From an uncultured Flavobacteriaceae bacterium (lineage in GTDB: Bacteria; Bacteroidota; Bacteroidia; Flavobacteriales; Flavobacteriaceae): a stretch of DNA of 64,000 bases. The stretch covers positions 62,001 through 126,000 of the forward strand of contig CAJIYJ010000004.1 of the NCBI GenBank assembly GCA_905181625.1, written 5' to 3'. The stretch's first letter is position 1. Each line of letters starts with the position of its first letter. Of the stretch, positions 19,060 to 28,568 are shown in pieces. A program made the translations under genes and the position numbers. Below the pieces are notes generated by a model, which saw only the letters and a program-made list of their open reading frames with translations, had not been told where the DNA came from and ran no database searches.

Positions 19060-20006
19060 TCTTTTTTCATTACTCCTATATCAATCAGCCTATTAATTAA
19101 AAAATCATGAGCTGAAGTATCTTTATAGTTTTTAGGGTTTTCTTTATCTATACAATTGCCAAGTACATTTAGTTTCATTGTCCCCACAGGATGTAAAAAA
19201 AACGGTATTGAATACCTTGATTTACTCCAGTATTCTTTCGGAGGATTCACAACTCTATGGATAGTAGATTTTAACTTGTTATTTGTATATCTAGATAACA
19301 TATCTCCTACGTTAACTACTATTTCATCTTCTTCAGCAATTGCATCAATCCATTCACCTTTATTGCTCTTTACTTGTAAACCTTTTCCATGAGCACCCAT
19401 TAATAAAGTAATTAGATTAATATCTCCGTGAGCAGCTGCTCTAACTGCTTCATTAGGTTCTTTTTTAATAGGGGGGTAGTGTATTGGTCTAAGTATGCTA
19501 TTTCCTTTAATAACATATTTATCAAAATGATCTTCTTCAAGCTCTAAAAACAAAGCAATTGCTCTTAGCACATATAATCCCGTTTTTTCAAGAGCTTTAT
19601 AAGTAGATTTTCCTACAGAATTGAATTCAGGAACTTCTTTTACATATGGATTTTTGGGATATTTATATTTTTTATCGGATTCAGTCAATGTATTGACCAA
19701 AATGCCAAAATTCCTTTAAATCACCTTCTTTTTTACCCTTGGCATGTTCCTTTCCAAATGAGGTATATCCTCTTTGTCCTTCAAATCCATCAAACTCATA
19801 ATTATTTTTAATGTCAGAGGTAAATCAAAAAATATTTTTATTTGAGTGTATAAATCATCTACATTTTCTTTTGATAAAAAGTGACCTTTTAAAGAAAGAA
19901 AACCTATTTCTTGATAAGCTTTCCCAACTTTATTCACGAACGCATCTTTCAACTCTTTATCATTAGATAAGAAATCTGATAAATTGACAGATGGTATATT
20001 ACTCAT
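19056..20006 (-). pseudogene. Isopenicillin N synthase-like 2-oxoglutarate/Fe(II) oxygenase, two compensating frameshifts
   Basis: The N-terminal part (19716-20006, MSNIPSVNLSDFLS through FFDLPLTLK) and C-terminal part (19056 to about 19680) share one frame; the middle reads correctly only in another. That middle (about 19684-19805) gives YEFDGFEGQRGYTSFGKEHA and EGDLKEFWHFGQYID, exactly what the family has. One base is missing near the T5 run at 19805-19809 and one is extra near 19680-19684. The iron site HGD (in AAAHGDINLITLL) and distal His (TIHRVVNPP) are present, as is the RYSIPFF segment that binds the cosubstrate carboxylate. The substrate is unknown. It starts 2 nt after the ald stop and overlaps yciH by 4 nt. 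Confidence 0.85.
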
Positions 20007-20008
20007 AT

Positions 20009-21121
20009 CTAAATAATCTTATTAAGGTCAGTGAATTCAAGTTCAAAAGCATCTGCTACAGCTTTATAGACAATTTTACCGTTTATAATATTAAGGCCAA
20101 GTTTTAATGAATCATCTTCTAGACATGCTTTTTTCCATCCTTTATTTGCAATTGACAAACCTCTACTTATAGTAGCATTAGTTAAAGCCTCAGTTGAAGT
20201 TACAGGAACTGCACCAGGCATATTAGCTACACTATAATGTAAAACATCATCAATGATATAAGTAGGGTTTTCATGAGTAGTAGGGTGGGTGGTTTCAAAA
20301 CAGCCTCCTTGATCAACTGCTAACATCTACTAAAACTGTTCCTGGCTGTAAATCTTTAAGCATAGCCTTTGTAATTAAGTTAGGAGCTTTAGCTCCAGGA
20401 ATTAATACTGCTCCAATAACAAGATGAGCATTCTTTATAGCTTGTGATATATTATAAAGGCTTGAGAACTGAGTGTTAACATTACTTGGCATAGTGTCAT
20501 CTAGATATCTTAGTCTATCTAAACTAATATCAAATATTGTGACATTAGCACCTAAACCAGCAGCCATTTTAGCTGCTTGACTCCAACAACACCACCACCT
20601 AAAACAATGACGTTAGCAGGTTTTACTCCAGGAACTCCACCTAATAAAATTCCATAACCATTTTGAGGTTTTTCTAAATATTTAGCCCCTTGTTGTGTTG
20701 CCATTCTTCCAGCAACTTCAGACATTGGTGTTAATAAAGGTAAGTGTTAAATCTTTATTTTGTACAGTTTCATATGCAATACAAATACTCTTACTTGAAA
20801 TCATAGCTTTAGTAAGTTCTTCTGAAGATGCAAAGTGAAAATATGTATAAATAATCTGATTTTCTTTTATTAAACTGTATTCTGAGTTTTAAAGGTTCTT
20901 TAACCTTAACTATCATTTCAGATATAGAATAAACTTCTTCAATGGTAGCACAAATTTTAGCTCCCACATCAGCATAATCTTGATCAGAATAGCCACTTCC
21001 TAATCCTGCTTCTTTTTGAACTAAACCTGATGACCGTTTTTAATAAAAGAATTACTCCAGATGGAGTCATTCCTACCCTAAACTCATTGTTTTTTATTTC
21101 TTTTGGTATACCTACTATCAT
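20009..21121 (-). pseudogene. ald: Alanine dehydrogenase, six single-base frameshifts
   Basis: Reading across frames rebuilds a full-length NAD-dependent alanine dehydrogenase: [85 protein letters not shown] (NAD site), NAHLVIGAVLIPGAKAPNLI, DQGGCFETTHPTTHENP. The enzyme interconverts L-alanine and pyruvate plus ammonia. Frame changes fall near 21037-21041 and 21023-21025 (a base missing at each), 20887-20890 and 20741 (extra), 20578-20583 (missing) and 20321 (extra). No other internal stop or lost residue is seen. Start ATG is 21119-21121. The oxygenase gene follows after 2 nt. The pattern fits base-calling errors better than decay. Confidence 0.88.
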
Positions 21122-21173
21122 TGCTTGAAATTAATAACTAATGCATAGTTAATTACAATTTTTTAAATTACAA

Positions 21174-21195
21174 AACACTTTATAATCAAAGTGTT
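21174..21195 (-). terminator. AT-rich hairpin after the amidohydrolase gene
   Basis: A perfect 8-bp inverted repeat (AACACTTT, 6-nt loop, AAAGTGTT) lies 4 nt beyond the amidohydrolase stop, followed on the minus strand by TTTG. It is a plausible but weak intrinsic terminator separating this gene from ald. Confidence 0.5.
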
Positions 21196-21199
21196 AAAA

Positions 21200-22380
21200 T
21201 TATTCAAACAAACTAATATCGATACTAGGAAAAAGTTTTAAAGCATTTTTGTAATACAGTTTCTTAAGAACTTCATCAGGAAGATTTAGACCATACATTT
21301 TCCAAAGACCATGTCTTTTTCTGTAATAATCAAAATATTCATCTTTTGATTCGAGGACTCTAAAATAAACATCAAATTCAGATTTTTTATACGTGTCTTT
21401 ACCAAACATAATTCTATCCTGATAATCTATAAAAAATTGTCTTGCTCTTCTTGGTTGTCTTCCTAATTCTCCGATAACTGCTCCAATTTCAGTGTAAACA
21501 TTTGGCAAACTATCTAAATGCTTTTCTAATTCATCAAGGTTATTAGCCATCCAACCCATATGAGCATTAATAAATGTAGTATTAGGATGATTTTTAAACA
21601 TATTATACTGCTCTTTCATAACAGTATTAAATGAAGGATATTTATCTGATGGTCTGAAACTACCTGGTTTTTGTCTTGCATGCAGCCATCTTTCATTAAA
21701 CTTGTCAATTGGATCGAAGAAAGGGGAGGGCTCTCCAGAATGAATTAAGACAGGAATATTTAATTCACCACAAGTATTCCATATTGGGGACAATCTTGGA
21801 TCATCAACTTTAACTCTGTTACCTTTAGAATCTTTTAGATTTAGCCCTAAGTTTTTATAAATTTTTAATCCAATAGCTCCTTGTTTAACAGCATCTTTCA
21901 AGATATTAATTGATGATTGAGCAAAATCAGTATTATCAATTTTATTTAAATCATAGGTTAACAAATATTCCAAATCTTTTAGGAAAACTCTCATTAACAT
22001 TATCTAATGATTTTGAAAGATTTAAATCCATTAAAGATTGATTGCCTGAAAAAGTTGCAAAACCTGAACCGCTTAAATTTATCATGTAACCCATATTAAG
22101 GCTATCCATTTCTTCAACAAGACCAGATAAATCAGATAAAGGCATATTCCATTGATGGCTATGGACATCAACAAAAGGGTATTTGGACTTTTTTAGTGGA
22201 TTTTCTTCTACAATTAAAGACGAGATTGGAGAGTATTCTTCAATATCCATTAAATTATTTTTCTTCTGAACTTTATCAATTACTAGGTAAGACACACCAC
22301 TGACTAATTAGAATAATTATTAAAATTGAAATTAAAAAAAGAGTAGCTTTTAAAAAATTTTTAAATGAAAACCATTTCAT
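21200..22380 (-). pseudogene. Membrane-anchored amidohydrolase (amidohydrolase_2 family), two frameshifts
   Basis: The reconstructed protein starts at ATG 22380 with a hydrophobic anchor (FLKATLFLISILIIILI). It changes frame near 22295-22310, then reads SYLVIDKVQKKNN and DVHSHQWNMPLSDL. It changes frame again near 21950-21960 (FGIFVN, then DLNKIDNTDF). Metal-site residues are seen in DVHSHQ, VLIHSGEPSPFF, FINAHMGWM and IMFGKDTYK, so the TIM-barrel active site looks complete. Family members hydrolyse or decarboxylate small organic acids and amides; the substrate here is unknown. The start lies one nucleotide after the DUF2911 stop, which indicates an operon. A GTG at 22295 could start a shorter, unanchored form. 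Confidence 0.75.
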
Positions 22381-22381
22381 T

Positions 22382-22922
22382 TTATTTGAAAGGCATTAGA
22401 ACCTGTGTTAAATCCCATCTTAATCTAATTGAAGATCCTATAGAATCAGTCACAAAGTCTATTGTTAATTGTTCTACAGATTCATCTAAAAGAAGATGAA
22501 GGACGTTAAAAGTAAATAAGTCATCTGCAGCATCCGGTTGAACTATACCAAAAAACCCATTGTCAGAGTTAATTGCTACTCTCCCAGGTATGTGATCCTG
22601 GAGTTGTATATAGAGAATATTCTCCGGCTGATAATATATTATCGTTGAAATTTAATTCAGAATTAGTTTTTATAATTGTATGTCTATTAGCTCCAGTTCT
22701 CCAATATTGATTGTATGGAACTAATGCGCCAGCTGATTCTTCGCCAAAAATTAATCTACCTTTTTTATAAGGCTGACTATAAGTTATAGTTATTTCTTTT
22801 TCGTTTTCAACAAAACTAGATGTATCTAATGGGCTTGCTGGAGGTGTTAGTGTTATATACAGATAACCGCCAAGGACAAGTATTAGTATAGTAGAAACAG
22901 AGTAGAGTAGTATTTTTTTCAT
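22382..22922 (-). pseudogene. DUF2911 family protein, one frameshift
   Basis: The N-terminal 114 residues (MKKILLYSVSTILILVLGG anchor, ITITYSQPYKKGRLIFGE, LVPYNQYWRTGANRHT, AGEYSLYTTPG) are the DUF2911 family pattern. The C-terminal part is in another frame: VAINSDNGFFGIVQP, then LTIDFVTDS and IRLRWDLTQVLMPF before TAA at 22382-22384. One extra base near 22578-22586 accounts for the change. The domain is found in secreted or anchored Bacteroidota proteins and its function is unknown. It precedes the amidohydrolase by one nucleotide, so the two probably act in the same compartment. Confidence 0.82.
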
Positions 22923-22986
22923 AATTAATGTTTTAATGTATATAAATAATTCGATTTAACATAATATAAATTATAGTTCAATTATA

Positions 22987-23433
22987 TTATTTCTTCTTAA
23001 CCTTTACAGCATTCATTCCTTTCGCACCTTTCATTATATCAAACTCAACTTTATCACCTTCTGTAATTTCATCAATACATTCACTAATATGAACAAAATA
23101 TTTTTCTTGACTTTCTGGATCGATAATAAATCCAAATCCTTTAGAGTGGTCAAAGAAATTAACTTTTCCAATAAAACCATTTGTCTGAACATCCTCACGT
23201 TTAGGAACTCCTAAAACAATATTGCTTGCAATAATTTTCTTTTTCTCTGATGGATCAGGCTTAGTATCTGTGAAATTCCCATTATAATCAACATAAACAA
23301 ACTCATTTGTAACAAGCTCTCCACTGTCTTTAGCTTCTTTACGAGCTAACATTTTCTTTAACTTATCCTCACGTTTCTTTTTACGTTTTTTTTCTTTTTC
23401 TAGTTTATTAAAAGTTTGTTGTGATTTAGCCAT
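22987..23433 (-). CDS. Cold-shock domain protein with long basic N-terminus
   Basis: The last 65 residues or so form a cold-shock domain: GFIGKVNFFDHSKGFGFII (RNP1) and EKYFVHISECID (RNP2), then GDKVEFDIMKGAKGMNAVKV. The first 60 residues are a lysine-rich helix (KLEKEKKRKKKREDKLKKM) and a linker. This 148-residue two-part form is longer than CspA (about 70) and is common in flavobacteria. It likely binds single-stranded RNA. Its frame is undamaged and marks the right-hand boundary of the frameshifted tract. It is divergent from the channel-like gene. Confidence 0.9.
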   Translation of the reverse strand: MAKSQQTFNKLEKEKKRKKKREDKLKKMLARKEAKDSGELVTNEFVYVDYNGNFTDTKPDPSEKKKIIASNIVLGVPKREDVQTNGFIGKVNFFDHSKGFGFIIDPESQEKYFVHISECIDEITEGDKVEFDIMKGAKGMNAVKVKKK

Positions 23434-23479
23434 ATATATTATTATATTTTAAGAATGGTAAAAATACTGATTTTATTAA

Positions 23480-23487
23480 TAAGTTTG
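23480..23487 (+). promoter_or_regulatory. -7 promoter box of the channel-like gene
   Basis: TAAGTTTG matches TAnnTTTG and ends 12 nt before the ATG at 23500. No TTG is found at 20-nt spacing. Confidence 0.45.
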
Positions 23488-23499
23488 TAAATATTACTA

Positions 23500-24765
23500 A
23501 TGAATAATAAATTCAAAATAAAGAATATACTTTTACTGTTGATATGCTTTATCTCAACAGTAGGATTAGCATACGGTCAAGTAACTGATACTATTACAAA
23601 AAACGACTCTATTTTTATTCAAAAAACATTACCTCTTAAATATTACAAGAATTTTGGCTCTCCGTATTATCCGGAAATAAAACTAACCGAAGAAGATTCA
23701 TTAAGCTGGCCAATTGTTTTTGATCTATCTGTACGATTTAAAGACATAAAAGATTTAGATGTCAATAATAATTTTTTTATTGGAAAATTCGGATTCAGCA
23801 CATATTCTAAATACGGTTTTGAATATGTTACCGCAGAAGGCGAAGATCTTACAGACTTATTTAGACACACTTTTTGGGTTACAGCAGCACTGAATGAACA
23901 CGAAGGAAGGTACATCGGTGAATTAATTGAATCAGATAGAAGTGGTTTATATAAATACTACTCATCAGCCGTAGATGAAGAGCCTGTATCTATTGAAGAA
24001 AATGTCTCAAACGCTCAATCTTTATACGAAGGCAAGTTCTCTAAAACTTATCTTTATATAGAAAATGAATTTGATCATAAGTGGGATCTTGGTAACTATC
24101 CATTTGATACACAAAAATTAATATTTGAGTTTAACACTTTATTAGACACCTCACTTGTAATCATTCAACCAAGCAAGAAATTCGTTAGTACTTTTGATAA
24201 GAACATGAGAAACCTTACTGAAGGCTATGAAATTACTGAAGTTACGTACAAAAATAAGTATAGAGAAAATCCATCTGAAATACTTTCAATTACACCTACA
24301 TTAAAAAGACCCGAAGTAACACAAACCTTTGTAGTTGAGTTAAACGTTAAAAGATCTGGAACTGTTTTATTTTTTAAAATTTTTACAGGAGGAATCCTTT
24401 CATTCTTTATATCCTGTATGGTTTTTCTAATTCCTTTAAAAGAATTAGAATCAAGAATAAACTTAGGAGTTGGTGGTATTTTTGGAGCAATAGGAAGTAG
24501 CGCTTTTGTTTATGATATTCTACCTGTTGTTAATGTGTTTACTAAAGCAGATGCTATCAATAATTTAATCATAGTAATGGTAGTATTTAACATTCTAGTT
24601 CTTCTTTTGCAACAAACGACATTTAGAAGATTTAATGAGGATGGAAAGTATTATTACAAAACTGTTGAAGTCCAATATTTTAGAAGACTTCAAAATAGTA
24701 ATTACTCATTTTTCTTTTCAATAATGATTTTTTCTGCTGCCCTATTAGTGATTTTAGTATGGTAA
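23500..24765 (+). CDS. Pentameric ligand-gated ion channel-like membrane protein
   Basis: The 421-residue protein has a cleaved-type signal peptide (NILLLLICFISTVGLAYGQ) and a beta-rich extracytoplasmic domain of about 260 residues. Four hydrophobic helices follow, near 287-312, 322-342, 350-372 and 398-420. Before the membrane part it has WDLGNYPFDTQKLIFEF near 193-209, which corresponds to the conserved FPFD-type loop of Cys-loop/pLGIC receptors. The first helix begins VKRSGTVLFFKI as in M1. A Gly/Ser-rich second helix (RINLGVGGIFGAIGSSAFVYD) ends in ILP like the M2-M3 turn. These match the layout of prokaryotic channels such as GLIC and ELIC. Ligand and ion selectivity are unknown. It converges with hisIE. 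Confidence 0.65.
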   Translation: MNNKFKIKNILLLLICFISTVGLAYGQVTDTITKNDSIFIQKTLPLKYYKNFGSPYYPEIKLTEEDSLSWPIVFDLSVRFKDIKDLDVNNNFFIGKFGFSTYSKYGFEYVTAEGEDLTDLFRHTFWVTAALNEHEGRYIGELIESDRSGLYKYYSSAVDEEPVSIEENVSNAQSLYEGKFSKTYLYIENEFDHKWDLGNYPFDTQKLIFEFNTLLDTSLVIIQPSKKFVSTFDKNMRNLTEGYEITEVTYKNKYRENPSEILSITPTLKRPEVTQTFVVELNVKRSGTVLFFKIFTGGILSFFISCMVFLIPLKELESRINLGVGGIFGAIGSSAFVYDILPVVNVFTKADAINNLIIVMVVFNILVLLLQQTTFRRFNEDGKYYYKTVEVQYFRRLQNSNYSFFFSIMIFSAALLVILVW

Positions 24766-24780
24766 GTGAGTTTTTATTAA

Positions 24781-25392
24781 TTACTTTTTAGTGTTTTTAG
24801 AATTATTTCTCTGCTTCAAGACATTTACAACATCTTCAAGTTTAAATCCTTTTTCATGTAAAAGAATTAAATAATGAAATAAAAGATCTGCACTCTCGTT
24901 TAAAAACAAATTTTCATTATTATCTTTTGATTCAATAACTAATTCTACAGCCTCCTCTCCTACTTTTTGAGCAATTTTATTTAACCCCTTACTGAACAAA
25001 TCAGAAATATAACTATCAGGGTCTTTAGAGTTTTTTCTATCACTTATTACATTCTCCAATGAGTAAAGAAAATTGTCATTAATATTTTGCTCATCCCAAC
25101 AAGTATCGCTGCCCTTATGACAAACTGGACCAGTTGGTTTAACTTTAATAAGTAATGTATCATTATCACAATCTAAGGAAGTTGAAATTAAATTAAGTAC
25201 ATTACCACTTTCTTCACCCTTTTTCCAAATTCTATTTTTACTTCTGCTGTAAAAGTGTATTGTTTTTTTACTTAAAGTAACACTTAACGAATCTTTACTC
25301 ATATACCCCAACATCAGTACTTTATGAGTTTTAAAATCTTGAATAATAGCAGGAACTAAGCCGTTTTTACTTTTATTAAAATCTACATTCAT
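24781..25392 (-). CDS. hisIE: Bifunctional phosphoribosyl-AMP cyclohydrolase / phosphoribosyl-ATP pyrophosphohydrolase
   Basis: Residues 1-110 form HisI ([21 protein letters not shown], then [11 protein letters not shown] and [12 protein letters not shown] with the metal-binding Cys/His). The rest forms HisE ([33 protein letters not shown]). Together they carry out the second and third steps of histidine synthesis. At 203 residues it is the usual fused length. It is the last gene of the his operon; its ATG overlaps the hisF stop by 4 nt. Confidence 0.97.
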   Translation of the reverse strand: MNVDFNKSKNGLVPAIIQDFKTHKVLMLGYMSKDSLSVTLSKKTIHFYSRSKNRIWKKGEESGNVLNLISTSLDCDNDTLLIKVKPTGPVCHKGSDTCWDEQNINDNFLYSLENVISDRKNSKDPDSYISDLFSKGLNKIAQKVGEEAVELVIESKDNNENLFLNESADLLFHYLILLHEKGFKLEDVVNVLKQRNNSKNTKK

Positions 25393-26144
25393 AGTCTTAT
25401 TGGAATATTATTATTATTTAATTCAATCTTCAAATCTTTTATTTCAATTTCGTTGTAATGAAAAACACTAGCCGCTAAAGCAGCATCCGCTTTACCTTCT
25501 TTAAATACACTTGTAAAATGTTCTATTTTTCCTGCACCTCCAGATGCAATTACCGGAATATTAATCAATTCTGATAAGGTTTTCAATGCCTTGTTTGCAA
25601 AACCACCCTTAGTCCCATCATGATCCATTGATGTAAAGAGAATCTCCCCCGCTCCCCTGTACTCTAGTTCTTTTGCCCAATCAAATAACTTGATTTCTGT
25701 TTTCACACTTCCCCCTACTAAATGAATATACCAATCATCTTCAATCTGCTTTGCATCTACAGCTACTACTACGCATTGACTTCCGTACTTAGAAGCTAAA
25801 TTATCAATAAATGAAGGCTGATTAACAGCATGGCTATTAATTGAAACTTTATCAGCTCCATTATTCAACAACACATCTACGTCTTCAATGCTTTTAATTC
25901 CACCTCCAACAGTAAAAGGTATATTTATCTTATTGGCAATTTCATATACCAACTTAGCAAAAGTCCCTCTACCCTCTTTTGTTGCGGTTATATCTAAAAA
26001 AACAAGTTCATCAGCACCACCTTCAGAGTATTTAACAGCTAAATCAACAGGGTCACCAGCATCTTTTAGGTTAATAAAATTAATCCCCTTAACTGTTCTG
26101 GAATTTTTAATATCTAAACAAGGTATTATTCTTTTTGCCAGCAT
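25389..26144 (-). CDS. hisF: Imidazole glycerol phosphate synthase, cyclase subunit
   Basis: HisF closes the imidazole ring using ammonia delivered from HisH. The 251-residue (beta/alpha)8 barrel has the two catalytic aspartates in CLDIKNSR (Asp11) and AVDAKQ (near 130). The phosphate-binding loops are [10 protein letters not shown] and ASGGAGK. Its ATG shares a base with the hisA stop at 26144. HisH is two genes upstream. Confidence 0.97.
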   Translation of the reverse strand: MLAKRIIPCLDIKNSRTVKGINFINLKDAGDPVDLAVKYSEGGADELVFLDITATKEGRGTFAKLVYEIANKINIPFTVGGGIKSIEDVDVLLNNGADKVSINSHAVNQPSFIDNLASKYGSQCVVVAVDAKQIEDDWYIHLVGGSVKTEIKLFDWAKELEYRGAGEILFTSMDHDGTKGGFANKALKTLSELINIPVIASGGAGKIEHFTSVFKEGKADAALAASVFHYNEIEIKDLKIELNNNNIPIRL

Positions 26145-26866
26145 TAGTTTTCTATAAATTTTCTTAAATCTTTTAATTCAATCTTTTTTTCATAAATAGC
26201 CTTACCTAAAATAGCCCCATCACAACCCATGCCTTTCAACCTTTCCAAGTCATGAATTGATGAAATTCCACCGGAAGCAATGAACTTAACATCTTTAAAA
26301 CGTTTGATTAATTTAGAATAAACATCAAAAGATGGCCCATTAAGCATACCATCCTTTGAGATGTCAGTTGGAATTACATAGCTAACTCCTAAAGAACTGT
26401 AATAACCTATAAACGGCTTTAATTCTTTTTCTGAAGACTCTTTCCAACCATTAGTTTTTACTTTGTTATCCTGGAAGTCAGCTCCTAGGATGATTTTTTT
26501 ATTACCATATTTATTGAATATCTCTAGAAATAAATCAGGATTAGAAATAGCAAGACTTCCTAATGTTATTTGATTTGAACCACTTTCAAATGCGATTTTA
26601 ACATCCTCTAAAGATTTTAAACCACCACCAAAATCTATTTTTAAAGTAGTTTTTAAGGCGATCTCTTCTAATATCCTGTGATTTACTATTGAATTAGATT
26701 TAGCGCCATCTAAATCAACCAAATGAAGATTGACAATTCCTTCATCTTCAAATTGCTTGGCTACATCTAGTGGACTATTACTGTAAATTGTTTTTTTACT
26801 GTAATCTCCTTGGGACAACCTAACACACTTCCCTTTTATTATATCAATTGCTGGTATTATCCTCAT
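26144..26866 (-). CDS. hisA: ProFAR isomerase
   Basis: HisA performs the Amadori rearrangement of ProFAR to PRFAR. The 240-residue barrel has catalytic Asp8 in [20 protein letters not shown], Asp near 129 in ILGADFQD, and phosphate loops GGGLKS and ASGGISS. It overlaps hisH by 4 nt (26863-26866) and touches hisF, so translation is coupled on both sides. Confidence 0.97.
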   Translation of the reverse strand: MRIIPAIDIIKGKCVRLSQGDYSKKTIYSNSPLDVAKQFEDEGIVNLHLVDLDGAKSNSIVNHRILEEIALKTTLKIDFGGGLKSLEDVKIAFESGSNQITLGSLAISNPDLFLEIFNKYGNKKIILGADFQDNKVKTNGWKESSEKELKPFIGYYSSLGVSYVIPTDISKDGMLNGPSFDVYSKLIKRFKDVKFIASGGISSIHDLERLKGMGCDGAILGKAIYEKKIELKDLRKFIEN

Positions 26867-27450
26867 TTTTTATTAATTAAAAAATTATTCAAAACAACTT
26901 CTCCAAACTCACTACTCTTTTCTGGATGGAACTGCAAGCCAGTAAAATTATTTTTTTTAATAGCTGTGCTATATTGCAAACCATACGAAGAGCACGAGAT
27001 AGTTTCTTTAATTATCGGTACATAATAACTATGAAGTAAATACATGTATTCATTTTCTTTAACATCATTAAATAGACTAGTTTTTAATGAAGAGATAGTG
27101 TTCCAACCTACTTGAGGTGTTTTAAGCTTATTATCAAACCTTTTAACGGAAGCTTTAAAAACACCTAAACACTCTGTGTCTCCTTCTTCAGAATAGTCAC
27201 ACATAAGCTGCATACCTAAACAAATACCCAGAACAGGTTGCTTTAAATCAGGTATTAACCTGTGCAATTGTATTGACTTAAGCTTTTTCATAGCACTACT
27301 AGCCTCCCCTACTCCTGGAAAAATAACTCTATCTGATTTCAATATTTTATCTTTATCAGAAGATAAAATACTATTACACCCCAATCTATTTAAAGCAATT
27401 TTAACACTTTGTGTGTTTCCTGCTCCATAATCTATAATAACTACATCCAT
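26863..27450 (-). CDS. hisH: Imidazole glycerol phosphate synthase, glutamine amidotransferase subunit
   Basis: HisH hydrolyses glutamine and channels ammonia to HisF. The 195-residue class I amidotransferase has the nucleophile Cys in [11 protein letters not shown] (near 79) and the catalytic His-Glu in [12 protein letters not shown] near the C-terminus. It starts with [15 protein letters not shown], as expected. It follows hisB after a 2-nt gap and overlaps hisA by 4 nt. Confidence 0.97.
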   Translation of the reverse strand: MDVVIIDYGAGNTQSVKIALNRLGCNSILSSDKDKILKSDRVIFPGVGEASSAMKKLKSIQLHRLIPDLKQPVLGICLGMQLMCDYSEEGDTECLGVFKASVKRFDNKLKTPQVGWNTISSLKTSLFNDVKENEYMYLLHSYYVPIIKETISCSSYGLQYSTAIKKNNFTGLQFHPEKSSEFGEVVLNNFLINKK

Positions 27451-27452
27451 AT

Positions 27453-28568
27453 CTATAATAATCCTTTAGTAGATGGTAATATCATTTTGTGGTGATTTTT
27501 ACTCACTGCAACTTTGATACATTTAGCAAATCCCTTAAATATTGACTCTATTTTATGATGTTCATTTACTCCAGAAGCTTTGATGTTAGCATTTAACTTC
27601 GCTCCATCACAAAATGATTTAAAAAAATGATAAAACATCTCTGTAGGTACATCTCCTATCTTTTCTCTTTTAAAGTCTACCTTCCAAACCAACCAACTTC
27701 TTCCTCCGAAGTCAAGAGCTACCTGAGCTAGGCAATCATCCATTGGAAGAGTGAAAGCATACCTTTCTATTCCTGTTTTTTTACCTAACAATGCAGAAAA
27801 AGACTCACCAAGAGCAATTGCAGTATCCTCAATAGTGTGATGCTCATCAACATTAAGATCTCCTTTGACATCAATCTTTAAATTAATTAAAGAATGTTTA
27901 GCTAACTGATCTAGCATATGATCAAAAAAAGCAAGACCTGTGTTTATCCTACTTTGTCCAGTCCCATCCAAATCAATTTCTAATTTAATTTTAGTTTCAT
28001 TAGTATTTCTTTCAAAATTAGAGCACCTATTCAGTCCTTTAAGAAATACATATATTTCTTTCCATGATTCGGTTTTCAACGAAATAAATTTATCAGTTAT
28101 TTTATCATAATTATCATCTAGATCACTAAACAACAATCCACTACAATTTAAATTTTCAGCAAGCTTCATGTCAGAATATCTATCTCCAATTACAAAAGAA
28201 TTTTTTATATCTACTTCTTTAACTACATACTCTTTTAGCATTCCTGTATTTGGCTTTCTGTACAATGAGTTGTCTTTTTCAAAACTTTTATCAATATGCA
28301 CTTTAAAAAAAATAATATTTTCATTTTTTAAAGATTCAATTATAAAATCCTGAACTGGCCAAAAAGTTTCTTCTGGAAATGACGAAGTTCCTAACCCATC
28401 TTGATTTGTCACCATTACTAGCTGATAATCTAGCTCTGTAGCGATTTTATTCAAATATTTAAATACTCCTGGAATAAACTTTAATTTAGAAAAGCTATCA
28501 AGTTGTTTATCTGTTTTTGGTTCCTCTACAAGTGTTCCATCCCTATCTATAAAAAGAATTTTTTTCAT
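27453..28568 (-). CDS. hisB: Bifunctional histidinol-phosphatase / imidazoleglycerol-phosphate dehydratase
   Basis: The 371-residue fusion has an N-terminal HAD phosphatase (DRDGTLVEEP at residues 8-17, VTNQDGLG, GDRYSDMKLAENL). The C-terminal dehydratase shows the manganese-binding repeats FFDHMLDQLAKH, DEHHTIEDTAIALGE and NEHHKIESIFKGFA. It catalyses two non-consecutive steps of histidine synthesis. The fused form is also seen in enterobacteria. Its start overlaps the hisC stop by 4 nt. Confidence 0.98.
   Translation of the reverse strand: MKKILFIDRDGTLVEEPKTDKQLDSFSKLKFIPGVFKYLNKIATELDYQLVMVTNQDGLGTSSFPEETFWPVQDFIIESLKNENIIFFKVHIDKSFEKDNSLYRKPNTGMLKEYVVKEVDIKNSFVIGDRYSDMKLAENLNCSGLLFSDLDDNYDKITDKFISLKTESWKEIYVFLKGLNRCSNFERNTNETKIKLEIDLDGTGQSRINTGLAFFDHMLDQLAKHSLINLKIDVKGDLNVDEHHTIEDTAIALGESFSALLGKKTGIERYAFTLPMDDCLAQVALDFGGRSWLVWKVDFKREKIGDVPTEMFYHFFKSFCDGAKLNANIKASGVNEHHKIESIFKGFAKCIKVAVSKNHHKMILPSTKGLL

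Noticed and set aside
18720-22922. Programmed ribosomal frameshifting as the cause of the broken genes
   Set aside because: Twelve events of both signs in five unrelated genes, without slippery heptamers or shared structure, do not fit programmed recoding.
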